DNA of 64,000 nt from Neobacillus cucumis (lineage in GTDB: Bacteria; Bacillota; Bacilli; Bacillales; Cytobacillaceae), in NCBI RefSeq assembly GCF_002860255.1, contig NZ_PGVE01000069.1, positions 1 to 64,000 on the forward strand. The letters are read 5' to 3'. Position numbers and translations under genes: made by a program. The notes under the pieces are model-generated. The model was not told the DNA's origin, did no database searches, and saw only the letters and a program-made list of their open reading frames with translations. Shown one piece after another: positions 63,709 through 64,000 of the stretch (the stretch's first letter is position 1; every line of letters begins with the position of its first letter).

Positions 63709-64000
63709 ATGCACGAAAGAGCTTTAAAGGTTTTAGAATTTACGAAAATAAAGGAACAGCTCATCGGACATGCCTCTTCCTCACTTGGAAGAGATAAAAT
63801 AAAAGAATTAGTACCGTCGACAGATTTTGAGGAGGTCGTTAGACTCCAAGCAGAAACCGATGAGGCATCAACGGTTATCCGGATAAAAGGGAATGTTCCT
63901 TTATCCGGGGTTCATGATATCCGTGCCCATATTAAACGTTCTGTTATTGGCGGTGTTTTGAGTGCTCATGAGCTGGTACAAATTGCAAGTACCATCCATG
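63709..64000 (+). CDS. mutS2: MutS2, 5' part, cut by the window end
   Basis: The first 97 codons of a MutS2-type ATPase involved in ribosome rescue/quality control and recombination control. MHERALKVLEFTKIKEQL and the following GHASSSLGRDKI, ADEAST and ISGVHDIRAHIKRSVIGGVL resemble the N-terminus of B. subtilis MutS2. The ATG follows AAGGGGGG. The ATPase and Smr domains lie beyond the window. Confidence 0.9.
   Translation, partial: MHERALKVLEFTKIKEQLIGHASSSLGRDKIKELVPSTDFEEVVRLQAETDEASTVIRIKGNVPLSGVHDIRAHIKRSVIGGVLSAHELVQIASTIH

Overview
This window is a stretch of chromosome from a low-GC, endospore-forming Bacillaceae. The protein sequences and the gene order from ackA to mutS2 closely follow the Bacillus subtilis ack-ald-dnaE-acc-pfk-pyk-cit-pho-polA-gapB-dnaB-thrS-infC-pheST-polX-mutS2 region, and the protein and repeat style suggests Neobacillus or a near relative (inference). 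Sporulation genes (ytrHI, ytvI, ytaF, ytxC, sspI) with SigmaE-like promoters support a spore former. There are no rRNA or tRNA genes, no complete insertion sequence, no prophage and no CRISPR array.

Layout. 1-12 kb: acetate kinase, an EcsC-like protein, moaB, a universal stress protein, alanine dehydrogenase, a 6S RNA gene on the minus strand, an M24 peptidase, ytkL, ytoI, ytpI, nrnA and the sporulation pair ytrH-ytrI. 12-30 kb: dnaE, then a carbon-metabolism block of malic enzyme, a GntR regulator, accDA, pfkA, pyk, ytvI, ytwI, citZ-icd-mdh and a MaoC-like protein. Two identical GTGGTCTGACCAC operators flank the GntR regulator and would tie malate decarboxylation to malonyl-CoA synthesis. 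30-45 kb: a frameshifted NERD gene, phoPR, polA, mutM, ytaF, coaE, gapB (with CcpN operators), nrdR, dnaBI, ytxC and thrS behind a T-box. 45-49.4 kb: a secreted fusion of a glycerophosphodiesterase with a PhoD-type phosphatase behind a four-repeat PhoP box, then a repeat-rich 1.2 kb intergenic region. 49.4-64 kb: infC-rpmI-rplT (AUU start and attenuator leader), ysdA, ysdB (SigmaW promoter), dUTPase, ysdC, sspI, ysgA, a T-box and pheST, an intact NERD gene between two paired repeat arrays, PCD, rnhC, zapA, cvpA, polX and the 5' end of mutS2.

Most genes are core housekeeping. The unusual material lies between genes and in a few proteins: (1) the intact NERD gene bracketed by two homologous arrays of a 20-21 bp unit, with a second, broken NERD gene that also has a repeat array at its 3' flank; (2) the GDPD-PhoD fusion, with a PhoP box and a perfect 15 bp inverted repeat whose downstream arm contains the ribosome binding site, in the same window as a PhoR that lacks the usual extracytoplasmic sensor; (3) five copies of a structured dispersed repeat, one inserted inside the pheS T-box riboswitch and one between the thrS terminator and its ribosome binding site; (4) the GntR operator pair. 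Function assignments rest on recognised motifs and family resemblance by eye; no database search was run.
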